A stretch of 52,158 nt of DNA from Bacteroidales bacterium (lineage in GTDB: Bacteria > Bacteroidota > Bacteroidia > Bacteroidales > UBA932): NCBI GenBank assembly GCA_017469745.1, contig JAFUFS010000003.1:1-52158 (forward strand). The letters run 5' to 3'. The notes beneath the pieces were generated by a model. That model made no database searches. It was not told where the DNA came from and worked only from the letters and a program-made list of their open reading frames with translations. The translations under genes were made by a program, and so were the position numbers. Numbering within the stretch: position 1 is the first letter of the stretch; each line of letters starts with the position of its first letter. This document shows, one piece after another, positions 35,209 through 43,332 of this stretch.

Positions 35209-35239
35209 TTGCAAAAATAATCAAATTGTCGTACATTTG
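35209..35239 (+). promoter_or_regulatory. Promoter for the ECF sigma factor operon
   Basis: TTG (35209-35211), 20 bases, TACATTTG (35232-35239): good Bacteroidetes housekeeping-promoter match. The leader would be about 18 bases, ending at the GTG start. Confidence 0.6.
35212..35219 (-). promoter_or_regulatory. Candidate -7 element for lepA
   Basis: Minus strand TATTTTTG, exact TAnnTTTG match, with only 5 bases between its last base and the lepA ATG. The transcript would begin at or next to the start codon. No -33 TTG was found at the expected distance. Confidence 0.4.
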
Positions 35240-35262
35240 AAAGATACAACCCCAACTCAGAA

Positions 35263-35811
35263 GTGACTGACAAGGAGATCATAGAGCTCTACAAGAGCGG
35301 GCAGAAAGACAGGGCTTTCCGGGAAATCGTGGATTCCTACAGCGAAAGGCTCTATTGGCATGTCCGCCGCTTCCTGTGCAGTCACGAGGACACCGACGAC
35401 CTCCTCCAGGAAATATTCCTGAAGATCTGGACCGCCCTCCCCTCCTTCAGGGGCGAATCGCAGCTGTACACCTGGCTCTACAGGATCGCCACCAACGAGG
35501 CCCTGAATTTCCTGAACAAGCAGAAGGTCAGGTCCGCCCTCCAGTTCGAGAGCCTCACGACCAAACTGGAAGAAAAAATCGACGAGGATCCTTGGTTCAA
35601 CGGCGACGGGATGCAGCGGATGCTCATGAAAGCCATCCAGAGACTCCCTGAAAAACAGAGACTGGTGTTTACCATGAGATGGTTCGAGGAGCTTTCCTAC
35701 GAAGACATCTCTGAGATCCTTGGCACTTCGGTAGGTGCCCTCAAGGCGTCATATCACTTTGCAACTGAGAAACTCAAATCTTTTTTGGAAAAAAATTCTG
35801 AATTGTTTTAA
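35263..35811 (+). CDS. ECF-type RNA polymerase sigma factor
   Basis: 182 residues, likely starting at GTG 35263 because no in-frame ATG lies nearby upstream. Region 2 shows [17 protein letters not shown] and the [15 protein letters not shown] segment; region 4 shows [40 protein letters not shown]. It leads an operon with a one-TM protein and an Spy/CpxP-like periplasmic protein, an arrangement often seen for envelope-stress sigma factors. The target regulon is unknown. Confidence 0.92.
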   Translation: MTDKEIIELYKSGQKDRAFREIVDSYSERLYWHVRRFLCSHEDTDDLLQEIFLKIWTALPSFRGESQLYTWLYRIATNEALNFLNKQKVRSALQFESLTTKLEEKIDEDPWFNGDGMQRMLMKAIQRLPEKQRLVFTMRWFEELSYEDISEILGTSVGALKASYHFATEKLKSFLEKNSELF

Positions 35812-35845
35812 ACCATCAACCTTATTGTCTGTCAAATAATCGGAA

Positions 35846-36259
35846 ATGAAATCGGAAAAGGAAATATTTGAAAAGATCGGCAAGGCATCCTACGGTGTGC
35901 CTGAAGGTTATTTCAATGACCTTAAGAACCGTCTGGAGGCCATTCCGCAGGAGAAATCGGTCCTTCCCGGCCCGTGGGCGAGGGTCAGGCCATATCTTGC
36001 AATGGCCGCTTGCTTCGTAGCCCTCCTGGTCGCAGGCAATTCCCTCCTGCGCCGCACCGTTTCCAACAATCCCGCCGAACAGCTAGCAAGCGATGCTACT
36101 TACGCGGAGATAATCTCCATGACTCATCCTGAGATCTTCATGAACGCCATCGAGTACGAAAGTGAAGACATGACCGATGAGGACATCATCAACTACCTGA
36201 TCGAATCAGGTGTAGAGATGGAATATCTCGCTTATTCAGGAGGTAACCAAAAGTATTAA
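35846..36259 (+). CDS. One-TM protein, possible anti-sigma factor
   Basis: 137 residues. A charged cytoplasmic N-terminus (MKSEKEIFEKIGKASYGVPEGYFNDLKNRL), one membrane helix at about residues 50-66 (YLAMAACFVALLVAGNSLL), then an acidic C-terminal part. Position between the ECF sigma gene and a periplasmic sensor-like protein suggests it controls the sigma factor, but no zinc-binding anti-sigma motif is visible. Confidence 0.6.
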   Translation: MKSEKEIFEKIGKASYGVPEGYFNDLKNRLEAIPQEKSVLPGPWARVRPYLAMAACFVALLVAGNSLLRRTVSNNPAEQLASDATYAEIISMTHPEIFMNAIEYESEDMTDEDIINYLIESGVEMEYLAYSGGNQKY

Positions 36260-36262
36260 ACC

Positions 36263-36739
36263 ATGAAAAAGATTCTTACGACTATTATTTGCGCAGCAGC
36301 GCTATTCATAGGATCCTCCATGATCCATGCCCAGAATGAAGGAGGCAGGAACTGGCAGGACAGGATGAAGGCCGAGAAGATAGCCTTCCTTACGGATGCG
36401 ATGGACCTTACCCCGGCTGAGGCGGAGAAGTTCTGGCCTGTCTACAACAGGTCCGAATCCGAAAGAAGGGAAGCCTTCCGCCAGGCGATGGAAGCTTACA
36501 GGGCTCTTGAAGCCGGCATCAAGGCAGGAAAGGACGACAAGGAAATCGCCACCTTGATGGACAGGTACATCAAAGCTCAGAAAGCCGGGGACGACATTGA
36601 TGAGAAATATGTCGCCGAGTACCGTAAAATCCTATCGAACAAGAAGATAGCCAAACTATTCATCGGCGAGGAAAACTTCCGTAGGTTGCAGATTCACAAG
36701 CTCAATAAAAACGACAACAGCAAAAACGACAAAAAGTGA
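36263..36739 (+). CDS. Spy/CpxP-like periplasmic protein
   Basis: 158 residues with a signal peptide (cut near MIHAQ). The helical body contains LTPAEAEKFWPVYN, resembling the LTxxQ motif of Spy/CpxP proteins. Such proteins often accompany ECF sigma factors in Bacteroidetes as envelope sensors or chaperones. Highly charged, Lys/Asn-rich C-terminus. It is 3 bases downstream of the one-TM gene and ends before a strong terminator. Confidence 0.65.
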   Translation: MKKILTTIICAAALFIGSSMIHAQNEGGRNWQDRMKAEKIAFLTDAMDLTPAEAEKFWPVYNRSESERREAFRQAMEAYRALEAGIKAGKDDKEIATLMDRYIKAQKAGDDIDEKYVAEYRKILSNKKIAKLFIGEENFRRLQIHKLNKNDNSKNDKK

Positions 36740-36774
36740 CAGTTCAACACTAAAACTAGTAGTCAAGTCTGTCG

Positions 36775-36809
36775 AAAAAAGAGCGTGCTGGGAAGTACGC
36801 TCTTTTTTT
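36775..36809. terminator. Bidirectional Rho-independent terminator
   Basis: A stem (GAGCGTGC at 36781-36788 against GTACGCTC at 36795-36802, one G-U pair, 6-base loop) is flanked by an A-run on the left and a T-run on the right. It can end the sigma operon on the plus strand and the lolD-like gene on the minus strand. Confidence 0.85.
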
Positions 36810-36826
36810 ATCTCATCCTTTTCAAG

Positions 36827-37480
36827 TTATTCGAAGAGACCGTCTCTCATGAACAGCGAGCGGTCGCACATTGCCGCCAGCTCAGGATCATGGGTCACGA
36901 TCACGATGGTCTGGCCGTAGCGCTCGCGAAGGTCGAAGAACAGCTGGTGGATTTCCGACTTGGTCTTGGAATCGAGGTTACCGGAAGGCTCGTCCGCAAA
37001 CAGGATGGCCGGATCGTTGACCAGGGCCCTTGCGATCGCCACCCTCTGCTGCTCTCCTCCGGAAAGCTCCGAAGGCTTGTGATCCATCCTCTCTCCCAAG
37101 CCCATGTCCTTGAGGAGTCTGGTGGCCGCCTCCTTGGCATCCTTGTCCGAACGCCCTGCAATGAAGGCTGGAATCATCACATTTTCAAGGGCGTTGAATT
37201 CAGGAAGAAGATGGTGGAACTGGAACACGAAGCCTATCCTGCGGTTGCGGAAAGCGGAAAGATCCTTTCCGCCAAGATGCAGGACATCCGTCCCGTCGAT
37301 CTCAATGGTACCGGCATCCGGGGTCGACAGGGTACCCAGAATCTGAAGCAAAGTTGACTTGCCAGCACCGGAAGCGCCCATGATGGACACAACCTCGGAC
37401 TTGTCAACCTGGAAATCTATTCCTTTGAGCACCTTCAGGTCCCCGAAACTCTTTTCTATTCCTTTTGCCTCTATGATCAT
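36827..37480 (-). CDS. lolD: LolD-like ABC transporter ATP-binding protein
   Basis: 217-residue ATPase of the MacB/LolD branch, energising lipoprotein release or a similar membrane extraction. Walker [10 protein letters not shown], signature LSGGEQQR, Walker [14 protein letters not shown]-loop VTHD. The spacing [19 protein letters not shown] is characteristic of LolD. No permease gene is adjacent, so which transporter it serves is unclear. It stands alone between a terminator and the tRNA. Confidence 0.88.
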   Translation of the reverse strand: MIIEAKGIEKSFGDLKVLKGIDFQVDKSEVVSIMGASGAGKSTLLQILGTLSTPDAGTIEIDGTDVLHLGGKDLSAFRNRRIGFVFQFHHLLPEFNALENVMIPAFIAGRSDKDAKEAATRLLKDMGLGERMDHKPSELSGGEQQRVAIARALVNDPAILFADEPSGNLDSKTKSEIHQLFFDLRERYGQTIVIVTHDPELAAMCDRSLFMRDGLFE

Positions 37481-37499
37481 GATTCAAAGATACTTCTTT

Positions 37500-37531
37500 T
37501 TTGGCATTTTGCGAAAAAAGAAATACCTTTG
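37500..37531 (+). promoter_or_regulatory. Promoter for tRNA-Pro
   Basis: TTTG (37500-37503), 20 bases, TACCTTTG (37524-37531): full match to the Bacteroidetes consensus, 9 bases before the tRNA. The 5' leader of the precursor would be very short. Confidence 0.8.
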
Positions 37532-37540
37532 CAGTCCTTT

Positions 37541-37614
37541 CGGGGTGTGGCGCAGTTGGCTAGCGCATCTGCTTTGGGAGCAGAGGGTCCCGTGTTCGAG
37601 TCACGGTACCCCGA
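37541..37614 (+). tRNA. tRNA-Pro (anticodon TGG)
   Basis: 74-nt cloverleaf. Acceptor CGGGGTG pairs with TACCCCG (37607-37613), discriminator A. D-stem GCGC/GCGC; anticodon stem TCTGC/GCAGA with loop TTTGGGA giving TGG; T-stem CCGTG/CACGG with loop TTCGAGT. The 3' CCA is not encoded. The gene has its own promoter and terminator. Confidence 0.97.
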
Positions 37615-37627
37615 CAGAATCACAATG

Positions 37628-37657
37628 AAGCACTTACGGCAACGTAGGTGCTTTTTT
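37628..37657 (+). terminator. Terminator after tRNA-Pro
   Basis: Ten-base-pair stem AGCACTTACG (37629-37638) with CGTAGGTGCT (37643-37652), one G-U pair, GCAA tetraloop, followed by a T-run. Ends the tRNA transcript about 14 bases after the tRNA. Confidence 0.85.
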
Positions 37658-37998
37658 GTGTTTTCAAGATTTGCTATGACTCTCCGAGCATCTATTCGGA
37701 CTTTTCCAGCTCTTTCAGTACTCACCCACAAGATAATCTTGTACAAACCGGCTCTCTCCAGCAAGTATGCAGGTCGCAAGCCTTCTTCATCCTTTCCGTT
37801 ACCCGTATGTCAGCTAGGTAGATGCTTTGGAACTTGTTCAGGAGCTTCCTGCGGACTCTTCGTTTTACGCAAGTACCTGATAATCAACTCTTTACAGAAA
37901 ACGCATAGACTATTTTTCTACGCCTTTCTGTAAAATCATAATTACTAAACTGTTGCGTAAAACGCATGCCTATCCTTTGTGGCTCCGGATAAAGGCTT
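37658..37998. other. Gene-free stretch downstream of tRNA-Pro
   Basis: About 340 bases with no supportable gene. It is more AT-rich than the surroundings. The right half contains the nested inverted repeat annotated separately. One minus-strand frame reads through the tRNA and cannot be a gene. The stretch may be the remains of a former insertion at the tRNA; no integrase or direct repeat of the tRNA end was seen. Confidence 0.6.
37861..37964. repeat. Symmetric nested inverted repeat
   Basis: Outer arms CGTTTTACGCAA (37861-37872) and TTGCGTAAAACG (37953-37964) are perfect reverse complements of 12 bases. Inner arms TTTACAGAAA (37891-37900) and TTTCTGTAAA (37925-37934) are perfect reverse complements of 10 bases. 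The spacers between outer and inner arms are 18 bases on both sides, and both contain a TAAT core that also pairs. The central loop is 24 bases. Could be a small mobile-element remnant, a recombinase site or a regulatory RNA. Confidence 0.65.
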
Positions 37999-38460
37999 CT
38001 ACCGGTACCTGTGATAGGTGTATGTCGTGGTGGTTCCGAGCAGGTCCTTCTGGCTTATGACAAGAGACTTGTCTGTCAGTTCCAGCACATCGAAAGTGCC
38101 CTTCAGAATCATGTTGTAGGACAGGAAGTCGTCCGACAGCCAGAGCATGTCCTTGAATTCAATCTTTTTCTGGTCGGCATTGAACTTGAACACGGCCCCG
38201 TCGACATCCACGTCCTTGAGGTCGGCCTCAGTAAAGCTTCCCTTCTTGGCAAGGGCCAGGAATGGTTCGCTCAGGGAGAGGAAAAAGTGTGCTTTGGAAT
38301 AATCTTCAGTGTTTGATCGGTCATTCATGGCCACTGTCTTGGAGTCAAGAGCCCAGATTCCATAAAGAGTTCCGGTCACATCTCCGGTGTGGACAATGTT
38401 TTCTTTTTCGCAGGAAACAAGGAGAGCCGCAACTGCGACGGCGAGCAAAATGTGTTTCAT
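37999..38460 (-). CDS. Lipocalin-like lipoprotein
   Basis: 153 residues with a lipoprotein signal (lipid-attachment Cys17 in LLVSC). The body has alternating beta-strand-like segments (LYGIWALDSKTVAMND, FKFNADQKKIEFKDMLWL, TFDVLELTDKSLVISQKDLLGTTTTYTYHR) as in lipocalin-like Bacteroidetes lipoproteins. It follows the GH13 gene by 19 bases on the same strand. Function unknown. Confidence 0.75.
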   Translation of the reverse strand: MKHILLAVAVAALLVSCEKENIVHTGDVTGTLYGIWALDSKTVAMNDRSNTEDYSKAHFFLSLSEPFLALAKKGSFTEADLKDVDVDGAVFKFNADQKKIEFKDMLWLSDDFLSYNMILKGTFDVLELTDKSLVISQKDLLGTTTTYTYHRYR

Positions 38461-38479
38461 GGCAAAATTTATTTGTTGA

Positions 38480-40219
38480 TCAATTCTTTTCCATCTTGAA
38501 TATCACAGCACATACCGGGCCAAGATCTATCCTGTCCGTCGTTTTCCCTACCTTGTAAGTTGCTTTTCCCACAGTGGAGAATGTCACCGCCCTGGCGCAG
38601 CCCAGCGTTCCGAAAGTGGCAGAGACCTTCTTCCCGCTCGGATTGAGGGCCACGATGTAGGTCTCATCTCCTGAAAAACGCTTGTAGACCATAGGGTAAG
38701 GTTTGTCGGGATCGGAAACATATTCCCAGTCGCCGGTGTTGCTCATGGCAGGCGATTCCTGGCGGAGAGCCAGAACTTTCCGCACGTAGTTCAGCATCGA
38801 ATCAGGATCCTTTTCCTGGGTTTCGACCGTGAGCAGGCCTCCGTCGGTGTCAACGGGAAGGAACAGGTTTTCCGGGGCGCAGGTTGAAAAACCGGCATTG
38901 AAGCCGTTGGTCCACTGCATCGGAGTCCTCGAGCCTGACCTTTCATTGACGAAGCCGGAGGAGAAAACTTCCCGCGAACCCTCCTTTTCAGGAGCGTCGG
39001 GATTGTATTTCATTCCGATCTCGTCCCCATAATAAATGAAAGGAATGCTCTTGAGGGTCAGGAAGAAGGTGATGGCCACCTTAAGCTGGTCGATCGTGTT
39101 GCGGGTCAGGATGTTGGGCCTCTGTACATCGTGATTGGATGTCTGGGGTGCCATGTAGCCTATCTTGCCGACAGTCTTGAGGGTCCTTGTGTAATAGTCC
39201 ACGAATTCCCTGACCTCACCCAGGCCGGCTTTGTTGAAATAGTTCGTGGCGTGCTTTCCATAGGGTTCCGGAAGGATCAGCTTGGTGTAGCCGGTGGCAC
39301 TGCGCCATGGAAGGAAGAAATCCACGTTGAATCCCACAGGAAGGGACACCTCCGGATCGGACCATTCCGCCAGAAGCACATTGTCGGGATAATTGGCATG
39401 CATCCAAGACGTAAAGTCCTTCCACATCCTGCTGGTGACCTTGAAACCTTCGTCATTCTTGACCAAGCTCTGGGCCATGTCCACGCGGAAACCGTCTGCC
39501 CCCTTGTCGAACCAGAACGTCATTATGTTGCGAAGCTCCTGCCAGACCGCCCTGGGGCCCGGAGCATCCACAGGCTGCTCCCACGGATGGGAAGGATCCG
39601 GATTGGCAAAGCCGTAGTTCAGGGCCGGCTGGGCCTCGTAGTAGTTCTTATAGTAATATTTTGCCCTCGGGGCGTTCTTCTCCACGAACTTGCCGATGGT
39701 GCTGGACTTCGGGTTGGGCTGACGGTATCTCTCTGCGATGTCCTCCTTGTCTTTCTCGCTGATCTCGTCGGTCCAGATGTAGTAGTCGCTGTAGCGCTGG
39801 TTGGGATCCGCCTCCATCGACTGGAGGAACCAGGCGTTGCGGTCGCTGGTGTGGCCGGCAACCAGGTCCATAATCACCCTTATTCCACGGCTGTGGGCCT
39901 CCGAGAAGAGTTCGACCATGTCGGAATTGGTGCCGAAACGCGGATCCACCTTGTAATAGTCGATTACATCATAGCCTCCGTCCATCCACCCGGATTCGTA
40001 GACCGGATTGAGCCAGATAGCAGTGACTCCGATGCTCTTGATGTAGTCAAGCTTTGATGTGATGCCCTTGATGTCACCGATACCGTTCCCGTCGGAGTCC
40101 ATGTAGGAAGACGGGTAGATCTGGTAGAAGACAGAGCGGTCCAGCCATTTGGGATAATCCTGGGAAAAAGCCTGTACTGAAAGCAAGACTGCGGCAAAAA
40201 AGGTTAAAAAGTGTTTCAT
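38480..40219 (-). CDS. GH13 alpha-amylase family enzyme, exported
   Basis: 579 residues with a signal peptide (cut near AFSQ). The barrel contains FYQIYPSSYMDSDGNGIGDIKGI, IRVIMDLVAGHTS, GFRVDMAQ (nucleophile Asp247), LLAEWSDP (acid/base Glu285) and SNHDVQR (Asp364). The sequence is of the alpha-glucosidase/oligo-1,6-glucosidase type and acts on small alpha-glucans or sucrose-like substrates; a typical amylase C-domain is seen at the end. It is divergent from the SGNH hydrolase gene across 39 bases and is followed by a lipoprotein gene. Confidence 0.93.
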   Translation of the reverse strand: MKHFLTFFAAVLLSVQAFSQDYPKWLDRSVFYQIYPSSYMDSDGNGIGDIKGITSKLDYIKSIGVTAIWLNPVYESGWMDGGYDVIDYYKVDPRFGTNSDMVELFSEAHSRGIRVIMDLVAGHTSDRNAWFLQSMEADPNQRYSDYYIWTDEISEKDKEDIAERYRQPNPKSSTIGKFVEKNAPRAKYYYKNYYEAQPALNYGFANPDPSHPWEQPVDAPGPRAVWQELRNIMTFWFDKGADGFRVDMAQSLVKNDEGFKVTSRMWKDFTSWMHANYPDNVLLAEWSDPEVSLPVGFNVDFFLPWRSATGYTKLILPEPYGKHATNYFNKAGLGEVREFVDYYTRTLKTVGKIGYMAPQTSNHDVQRPNILTRNTIDQLKVAITFFLTLKSIPFIYYGDEIGMKYNPDAPEKEGSREVFSSGFVNERSGSRTPMQWTNGFNAGFSTCAPENLFLPVDTDGGLLTVETQEKDPDSMLNYVRKVLALRQESPAMSNTGDWEYVSDPDKPYPMVYKRFSGDETYIVALNPSGKKVSATFGTLGCARAVTFSTVGKATYKVGKTTDRIDLGPVCAVIFKMEKN

Positions 40220-40246
40220 GGAGCCTAAATTAACTATTTTTCTTCA

Positions 40247-40254
40247 TATTTTTG
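40247..40254 (+). promoter_or_regulatory. Candidate -7 element for the SGNH hydrolase gene
   Basis: TATTTTTG, exact TAnnTTTG match, with 4 bases between it and the ATG at 40259. The mRNA would start at or beside the start codon, so the gene may be leaderless. No -33 TTG was seen. Confidence 0.4.
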
Positions 40255-40258
40255 TTTC

Positions 40259-41407
40259 ATGCGTTCCATTATTCTGACCCTGGCACTTCTGCTGCCGTTT
40301 TCCCTGGCAGCACAGAACCATCACATCCACCTTCGCGGCGACCTGGACAATTCATTGTACGAAATTACAGTCCGGAAAGAGGCCACTGTAGCCTTCCTCG
40401 GAGGATCGATCACCGAGATGACAGGATGGAAGGACATGGTCAAGGAGGACCTGTCCAGGAAGTTCCCTGACACCCGTTTCACCTTCATAGATGCAGGAAT
40501 ATCTTCTCTCGGCTCGACTCCCCATGCCTTCCGCTTCGAGGAGGACGTGCTTGCCAAAGGAGTCCCTGACCTGCTGTTCGTTGAGGCTGCGGTCAATGAC
40601 CACACCAACTTCTTCGGTCCCCGAGACCAGGTGCTCGGCATGGAGGGAATAGTACGACACACCCTGATGGTGAACCCGAAGACGGACATCATATTCCTGC
40701 ATTTCATCTACGATCCGTTCATCCCGATGCTCGAAGGCGGAGAGATCCCGGATGTGATACTCAACCACGAGAGGGTCGCCAACCACTATCACCTGAATTC
40801 GATCGACCTTGCTTCGGAGGTTTCATCCAGGATGCAGTCAGGCGAATTCGACTGGAAGAAGTTCGGCGGCACCCACCCGGCCCCTTTCGGCCACGGGATC
40901 TACGCCGAAGCCGTCTTAAGCCTCATCGACTCCTGGATCAAGCCTGCCGGTGAATATTCTCCCGCGCCCCATGACATCCCTAAGGAAAAGTTGGAGGATA
41001 ATTGCTACGAGTACGGAAGGCTGCTGCCTCCGTCATCAGCCGCGAAGTTGAAGGGTTTCCGTCTTGTGGAAGACTGGGTCCCGTCCGACGGAGCCGGAAC
41101 CAGAAAACAGTATATTCATGTCCCGACCCTGGTCTGCGAGGACGGCGGTTCACTGACTCTCGAGTTCGAAGGCAGGGCGATAGGTCTCTACTGCACCTGC
41201 GGGCCGAACGCAGGGGTCCTTTCCTGCACCATCGACGGGAAGGAGTATCCCTCGCTGGACACTTTCACCCCTTGGAGCAAGGGACTGCATATTCCCTGGG
41301 TCCACATGATAGCAAAAGACCTTGGGCCCGGACATCATGTCCTGAAGCTCAAGGTCCTCAAAGGTTCCCGCAGCGGTTGCTACATAAGGAATTTCGTAGT
41401 CAATTAA
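40259..41407 (+). CDS. SGNH/GDSL hydrolase, exported
   Basis: 382 residues with a signal peptide (cut after SLAAQ). Block I FLGGSITEMTGW carries the probable nucleophile Ser in GGSIT; block III is VEAAVNDHTN; block V is in GGTHPAPFGHGIYAEAV with the probable catalytic His. A C-terminal beta-rich region (after residue about 250) may be a carbohydrate-binding or second domain. It is likely a carbohydrate esterase such as an acetyl esterase. The stop overlaps the opposing mdh stop by 4 bases. Confidence 0.85.
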   Translation: MRSIILTLALLLPFSLAAQNHHIHLRGDLDNSLYEITVRKEATVAFLGGSITEMTGWKDMVKEDLSRKFPDTRFTFIDAGISSLGSTPHAFRFEEDVLAKGVPDLLFVEAAVNDHTNFFGPRDQVLGMEGIVRHTLMVNPKTDIIFLHFIYDPFIPMLEGGEIPDVILNHERVANHYHLNSIDLASEVSSRMQSGEFDWKKFGGTHPAPFGHGIYAEAVLSLIDSWIKPAGEYSPAPHDIPKEKLEDNCYEYGRLLPPSSAAKLKGFRLVEDWVPSDGAGTRKQYIHVPTLVCEDGGSLTLEFEGRAIGLYCTCGPNAGVLSCTIDGKEYPSLDTFTPWSKGLHIPWVHMIAKDLGPGHHVLKLKVLKGSRSGCYIRNFVVN

Positions 41408-42390
41408 AGGTTGGCGTTCATGTTCTTCCACTCTGCCACTGCAGGTATGATGCCGAGGGAGATGATCTCATCGCGCATCTTGCAGAGGTGCTCGTAGGAA
41501 GCGTCGAGGGCAGCGATCTCTTCGGCTGTTCCCTCAGGCATGGAGTAGTGGACACCGGTGGCGTCGATGACGGTCGGCATGGCCATCATGACATTCTGGT
41601 ACTTCTCGTTGCAGACATAGGTGCCGGCAGGCCAGGTGAACTTCTCACCGCCCATGGAAGCCTCGATCATCTTCACGGCGTTGTAGGCAGGGCTCTGGAA
41701 TGAACTGCGGCCGCGGAGCTTGATGATGTTGCTTCCGCCCTGGATGGTGTTGTGCTTGATCTCGGCGAAACGCTCCTCGGTGAGACCCATCTCGGCAAGG
41801 GGCTTGCCGTCGATCTTGACCTGGGATGCGAAGACTGCCATGGCCTCACCGTGACCACCGTAGGTGTGGGCACCGGTGACCTTGCACTGCTGTACGCCGA
41901 ACTCGCAAGCGAGGGCTTCCTGCAGACGGGTGCTGTCGAGGGCTGCGAGAGAGGTGAGCTGCTCGGCCTTCAGACCGGAATGGATGAGGGCAGTGAGGGC
42001 GGTGACATCGGCCGGGTTGAAGATCACGACGACGTGCTTCACATCGGGGCAGTACTTCTTGATGTTGTCACCGAATTCGGCAGCGATCTGGCAGTTGCCC
42101 TTGAGGAGGTCCTCACGGGTCATGCCTTCCTTGCGGGGTGCTCCGCCGGAGGAAATGATATACTTTGCATCCTTGAAAGCGACGGCGGGGTCGATGGTGG
42201 CGGTGATGTTCACTCCGGGGAATGCGCAGTGATCCATCTCTGCAAGAACACCCTTCAGGCCGGGCTCGAAGATGTCGTAGAGGCAGATATTAGGGGTCAG
42301 ACCCAGCATTGCAGCTGTCTGGGCCATGTTCGATCCGATCATTCCGGCTGCGCCGACGATGACCAGTTTGTCATTTGTCAAAAATCCCAT
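41404..42390 (-). CDS. mdh: Malate dehydrogenase (NAD)
   Basis: Interconverts malate and oxaloacetate. 328 residues; nucleotide-binding VIVGAAGMIGSNMAQ, IISSGGAPRKEGMTREDLLKGN, VVIFNPADVTA and LDSTRLQ (the family Arg). The catalytic His segment reads GAHTYGGHGEAMAVF instead of GMHGDTMVP, a Bacteroidetes-type variant. It feeds the reductive branch to fumarate and succinate in fermenting Bacteroidales. Probably its own unit, with a -7 element upstream. Confidence 0.9.
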   Translation of the reverse strand: MGFLTNDKLVIVGAAGMIGSNMAQTAAMLGLTPNICLYDIFEPGLKGVLAEMDHCAFPGVNITATIDPAVAFKDAKYIISSGGAPRKEGMTREDLLKGNCQIAAEFGDNIKKYCPDVKHVVVIFNPADVTALTALIHSGLKAEQLTSLAALDSTRLQEALACEFGVQQCKVTGAHTYGGHGEAMAVFASQVKIDGKPLAEMGLTEERFAEIKHNTIQGGSNIIKLRGRSSFQSPAYNAVKMIEASMGGEKFTWPAGTYVCNEKYQNVMMAMPTVIDATGVHYSMPEGTAEEIAALDASYEHLCKMRDEIISLGIIPAVAEWKNMNANL

Positions 42391-42438
42391 GATTCAGAAA
42401 ATTATTAGTTTTGAATATTATGCATTTCAAAAGTGCGA

Positions 42439-42446
42439 CAAAGATA
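42439..42446 (-). promoter_or_regulatory. Candidate -7 element for mdh
   Basis: Minus strand TATCTTTG, exact TAnnTTTG match, 48 bases before the mdh ATG. No TTG at the expected -33 distance. Confidence 0.5.
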
Positions 42447-42486
42447 ACAATTTCCCTCGTATTTTCTTTGTAATTCAAAAAATCAT

Positions 42487-42494
42487 TATATTTG
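42487..42494 (+). promoter_or_regulatory. Candidate -7 element for the phosphopantetheinyl transferase leader
   Basis: TATATTTG, exact TAnnTTTG match, with a TTTG upstream at 42467-42470 (16-base spacing, shorter than the usual 19-21). It would yield a leader of about 155 bases. Confidence 0.5.
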
Positions 42495-42514
42495 CGATGA
42501 TATGATGATATAAA

Positions 42515-42645
42515 GACAACAGACTTGTATGGAGCCTCCCAGTTGTATACTGACTGATAACACATCCAAGGCGGATCCCCGATCCGACGATCCGTTGTCG
42601 TACTCCCTTTTGAATATTCATAAATCACTCGCCGGAGAGTTCCGG
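42515..42645 (+). promoter_or_regulatory. Structured 5' leader
   Basis: GACAAC (42515-42520) can pair with GTTGTC (42594-42599), enclosing hairpins CAGT/ACTG and CGGATC-CCC-GATCCG (42572-42586). A further hairpin CCGGA/TCCGG (42632-42645) lies just upstream and partly over the GGGGAG that resembles a Shine-Dalgarno sequence before the ATG at 42660. Possible riboregulator or structured RNA; no known riboswitch class recognised. Confidence 0.4.
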
Positions 42646-42659
42646 GGAGCCTTTTAGCT

Positions 42660-43298
42660 ATGGCACTATACATCAAAAAAGAATTGGAAGAATCCAGGTC
42701 GCTCGTGGGCGTCTGGCAAATAACCGAGACTGAAGAGGAACTTCGGGAACTGGCCTCCGTCCCCAGCGACGAGGAGGAGGAGATTTCCTTCATCACCAAC
42801 GAATCCCTCCGCAAGCAGAGGCTTGCGGTCAGAGCCCTTCTTTGCGAACTGTTCGGGGAAAAGGTCTACCTCAGCCATCATGACAACGGCAAGCCTTACC
42901 TGGAGAACAGCGTGACCAACATCAGCATCACCCACACCGAGAAGTACGTCGCAGTCATCCTCAACGACAACGAGGACGTAGGAATCGACATCGAATCCCT
43001 CGCCAGGGATTTCTCGGCGGTCGAACGCAAGGCCCTCTCCGAGGAAGAGATCGACGACCTCGACGACGACAAGCGCAACGAGCAGCTCGCCATCTACTGG
43101 TGCGCCAAGGAAGCTATCTTCAAGAGGGTTTCCGCCTACCATGTGGATTTCGCAGAGCAGATCGAGGTCGAGCGCTTCCGCCCGAAGGGAGAAGGTGAGC
43201 TGGACGCCACCTTCATCCACAAGGACGGCTACGAAGAGGACTTCGAACTCGAGTACATCACCTTCGACAACCACGTGCTGGTCTGGGTCGTAGGCTAA
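42660..43298 (+). CDS. 4'-phosphopantetheinyl transferase superfamily protein
   Basis: 212 residues. ISITHTEKYVAVIL followed by VGIDIE (Asp110, Glu112) and WCAKEAIFK (Glu151) are the conserved magnesium- and CoA-binding motifs. It adds the phosphopantetheine arm from CoA to acyl or peptidyl carrier proteins. The C-terminal half is acidic. No carrier-protein synthase cluster is in the window, so it may serve a distant system. It has an unusually long structured leader. Confidence 0.88.
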   Translation: MALYIKKELEESRSLVGVWQITETEEELRELASVPSDEEEEISFITNESLRKQRLAVRALLCELFGEKVYLSHHDNGKPYLENSVTNISITHTEKYVAVILNDNEDVGIDIESLARDFSAVERKALSEEEIDDLDDDKRNEQLAIYWCAKEAIFKRVSAYHVDFAEQIEVERFRPKGEGELDATFIHKDGYEEDFELEYITFDNHVLVWVVG

Positions 43299-43332
43299 CA
43301 ACAAGATTATCCACCCTCAACTGATCAAGATT

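Noticed and set aside
37477..37933. Frames on both strands running through the tRNA-Pro region
   Set aside because: They would read through the tRNA and its terminator; low similarity to any protein family I can recognise.
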